Shown in pieces: positions 5,002-5,423 of a stretch of DNA of 5,423 nucleotides. Origin of the DNA: Candidatus Faecivivens stercoravium (lineage in GTDB: Bacteria > Bacillota > Clostridia > Oscillospirales > Ruminococcaceae); assembly GCA_018712425.1 (NCBI GenBank), contig DVHA01000157.1:1-5423 (forward strand), given 5' to 3'. Under the pieces are notes generated by a model, which ran no database searches, was not told the origin of the DNA, and saw only the letters and a list, made by a program, of their open reading frames with translations. Position 1 is the first letter of the stretch. The number at the start of each line of letters is the position of its first letter. The translations under genes were made by a program, and so were the position numbers.

Positions 5002-5031
5002 GTAGACACAACAAAACAGGGAGGTGCCATT

Positions 5032-5178
5032 ATGGCCATGTATGAAAAAATGTATGCGATCCTGTGTGGAGCCGTCTCCGATGCGGTCGACCTGATGGAA
5101 AACGACGAAAACCAGCGTGCAATCCAGCTGCTCAAAGAGAAGCTCTGCGAAATTGAGGAACTCTACATCGGCGAATAA
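5032..5178 (+). CDS. Small 48-residue acidic helical protein, function unknown
   Basis: This is a 48-residue cytoplasmic protein with no signal peptide or membrane segment. It appears to form two amphipathic helices, roughly 4-23 and 27-45, with an acidic turn MENDENQ (22-28) between them, giving a helical hairpin of the size that often dimerises or binds a partner. I think similar short proteins exist in Clostridia without an assigned role, but I cannot name a family. The ATG at 5032 lies 7 bases after GGGAGG, against 13 for the ATG at 5038, so it is preferred. The frame is open further upstream to 4951, but the promoter sits inside that stretch, which rules it out. A single-gene unit is indicated by the strong promoter before it and the terminator after it. 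Confidence 0.8.
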   Translation: MAMYEKMYAILCGAVSDAVDLMENDENQRAIQLLKEKLCEIEELYIGE

Positions 5179-5279
5179 CCACGGGGAGAAGATACGGATA
5201 CGAGCGGCGCGGCCGCGTGCCCATGCTTTTTCAGGGAAATAGGGCAATGGGCAAAGGGAAATATTTCTGAAACACGCAA
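5179..5279. other. 3' untranslated stretch of the small gene
   Basis: About 100 bases lie between the stop codon and the terminator. GCGGC and GCCGC form a small G/C hairpin around 5212-5224. No second reading frame with a ribosome binding site is seen; this is long for a 3' end and might carry an RNA function, but nothing specific supports one. Confidence 0.4.
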
Positions 5280-5315
5280 AAAAGCCGGACTTTCAACAGT
5301 CTGGCTTTTGTTTTT
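5280..5315 (+). terminator. Intrinsic terminator of the small gene
   Basis: AAAAGCCGGACT (5280-5291) pairs with AGTCTGGCTTTT (5298-5309) over 12 positions with one G-U wobble and a 6-base loop, followed by GTTTTT. Confidence 0.88.
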
Positions 5316-5344
5316 GATATAACAATATAATATTTGTTTCGCTG

Positions 5345-5414
5345 CCCTTAAGGTCAGCGCAGGGATGCAAAGCATCCCATCGCAATCAGAGATTGCGACC
5401 CGCTTCGCTAAGGG
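5345..5414. repeat. Branched structured element at the right edge
   Basis: CCCTTA (5345-5350) pairs with TAAGGG (5409-5414), and inside it AGCG (5356-5359) pairs with CGCT (5401-5404). They enclose two perfect hairpins separated by one base: GGGATGC with GCATCCC (5362-5378, AAA loop) and TCGCAATC with GATTGCGA (5380-5398, AGA loop). The layout matches the pair at 3362-3557, though the sequence does not. It lies directly after the terminator of the small gene and may continue past the window. Confidence 0.6.
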
Positions 5415-5423
5415 TTCCCCTTG

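Larger units (their letters stand above)
4710..5031. other. Divergent intergenic region between tspO and the small gene
   Basis: About 320 bases hold no gene. Both ends carry promoters pointing outward. Between them are G/C hairpins: TGCCGC (4857-4862) with GCGGCA (4869-4874), extended by CAGC/GCTG across a TTT bulge, and an alternative stem CTGGCTG (4876-4882) with CAGCCGG (4897-4903). These two overlap by a few bases and would exclude each other. The bases around 4935-4975 are A/T-rich, as expected upstream of a strong promoter. No riboswitch or RNA family is recognised. Confidence 0.5.

Noticed and set aside
4951..5031. N-terminal extension of the 48-residue protein
   Set aside because: The near-consensus promoter lies within it and the ribosome binding site points to the ATG at 5032.
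5326..5331. TATAAT as a promoter after the last terminator
   Set aside because: No acceptable -35 box lies 16-18 bases upstream and the area is simply A/T-rich.

Overview
The window looks like chromosomal DNA from a GC-rich member of the Clostridia, probably of the gut Oscillospiraceae/Ruminococcaceae type. This rests on the trmK-nif3 gene pair, which is typical of Firmicutes and usually lies near sigA, on strong Shine-Dalgarno sequences, and on two small proteins of a kind I associate with clostridia. The genus is inference.

Layout. Five genes lie on the minus strand and one small gene on the plus strand. From the left there is a xanthine/uracil-family permease (154-1572) with its own promoter and a terminator. 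Next come nif3 (1779-2534) and trmK (2537-3238), a tight pair with overlapping ends and one terminator after nif3. A gene-free stretch of about 520 bases (3239-3757) follows. Then come a 141-residue four-helix-type protein of unknown function (3758-4183, TTG start) and tspO (4245-4709), possibly one transcription unit. A regulatory gap (4710-5031) carries divergent promoters. Last is a 48-residue protein gene (5032-5178, plus strand) behind a near-consensus promoter and followed by a terminator.

The genes are housekeeping or accessory metabolism: purine base import, tRNA m1A22 methylation, a dinuclear-metal protein, and a tetrapyrrole-binding membrane protein. No obvious pathway joins them all.

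The unusual part is the stretch between trmK and the 141-residue gene. It holds two copies of a structured element in inverted orientation (3362-3427 minus, 3490-3557 plus). Each can fold into a three-way junction with an outer stem and two inner hairpins. Their 46-base cores differ at eight positions; six of these are three compensated base-pair changes and two lie in a loop. Pairing, not only sequence, has therefore been kept. Further hairpins flank both copies in roughly mirror order. An intrinsic terminator sits only a few bases ahead of the trmK ribosome binding site, with no visible promoter between. A similar outer-stem-plus-two-hairpins fold appears at the right edge (5345-5414), and an 18-19 base piece of the flanking repeat recurs at 88-105. 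The intergenic DNA thus seems to carry a family of dispersed structured repeats, whose nature (RNA, single-stranded-DNA-mobilised repeat, or leader regulator) cannot be settled from this window.
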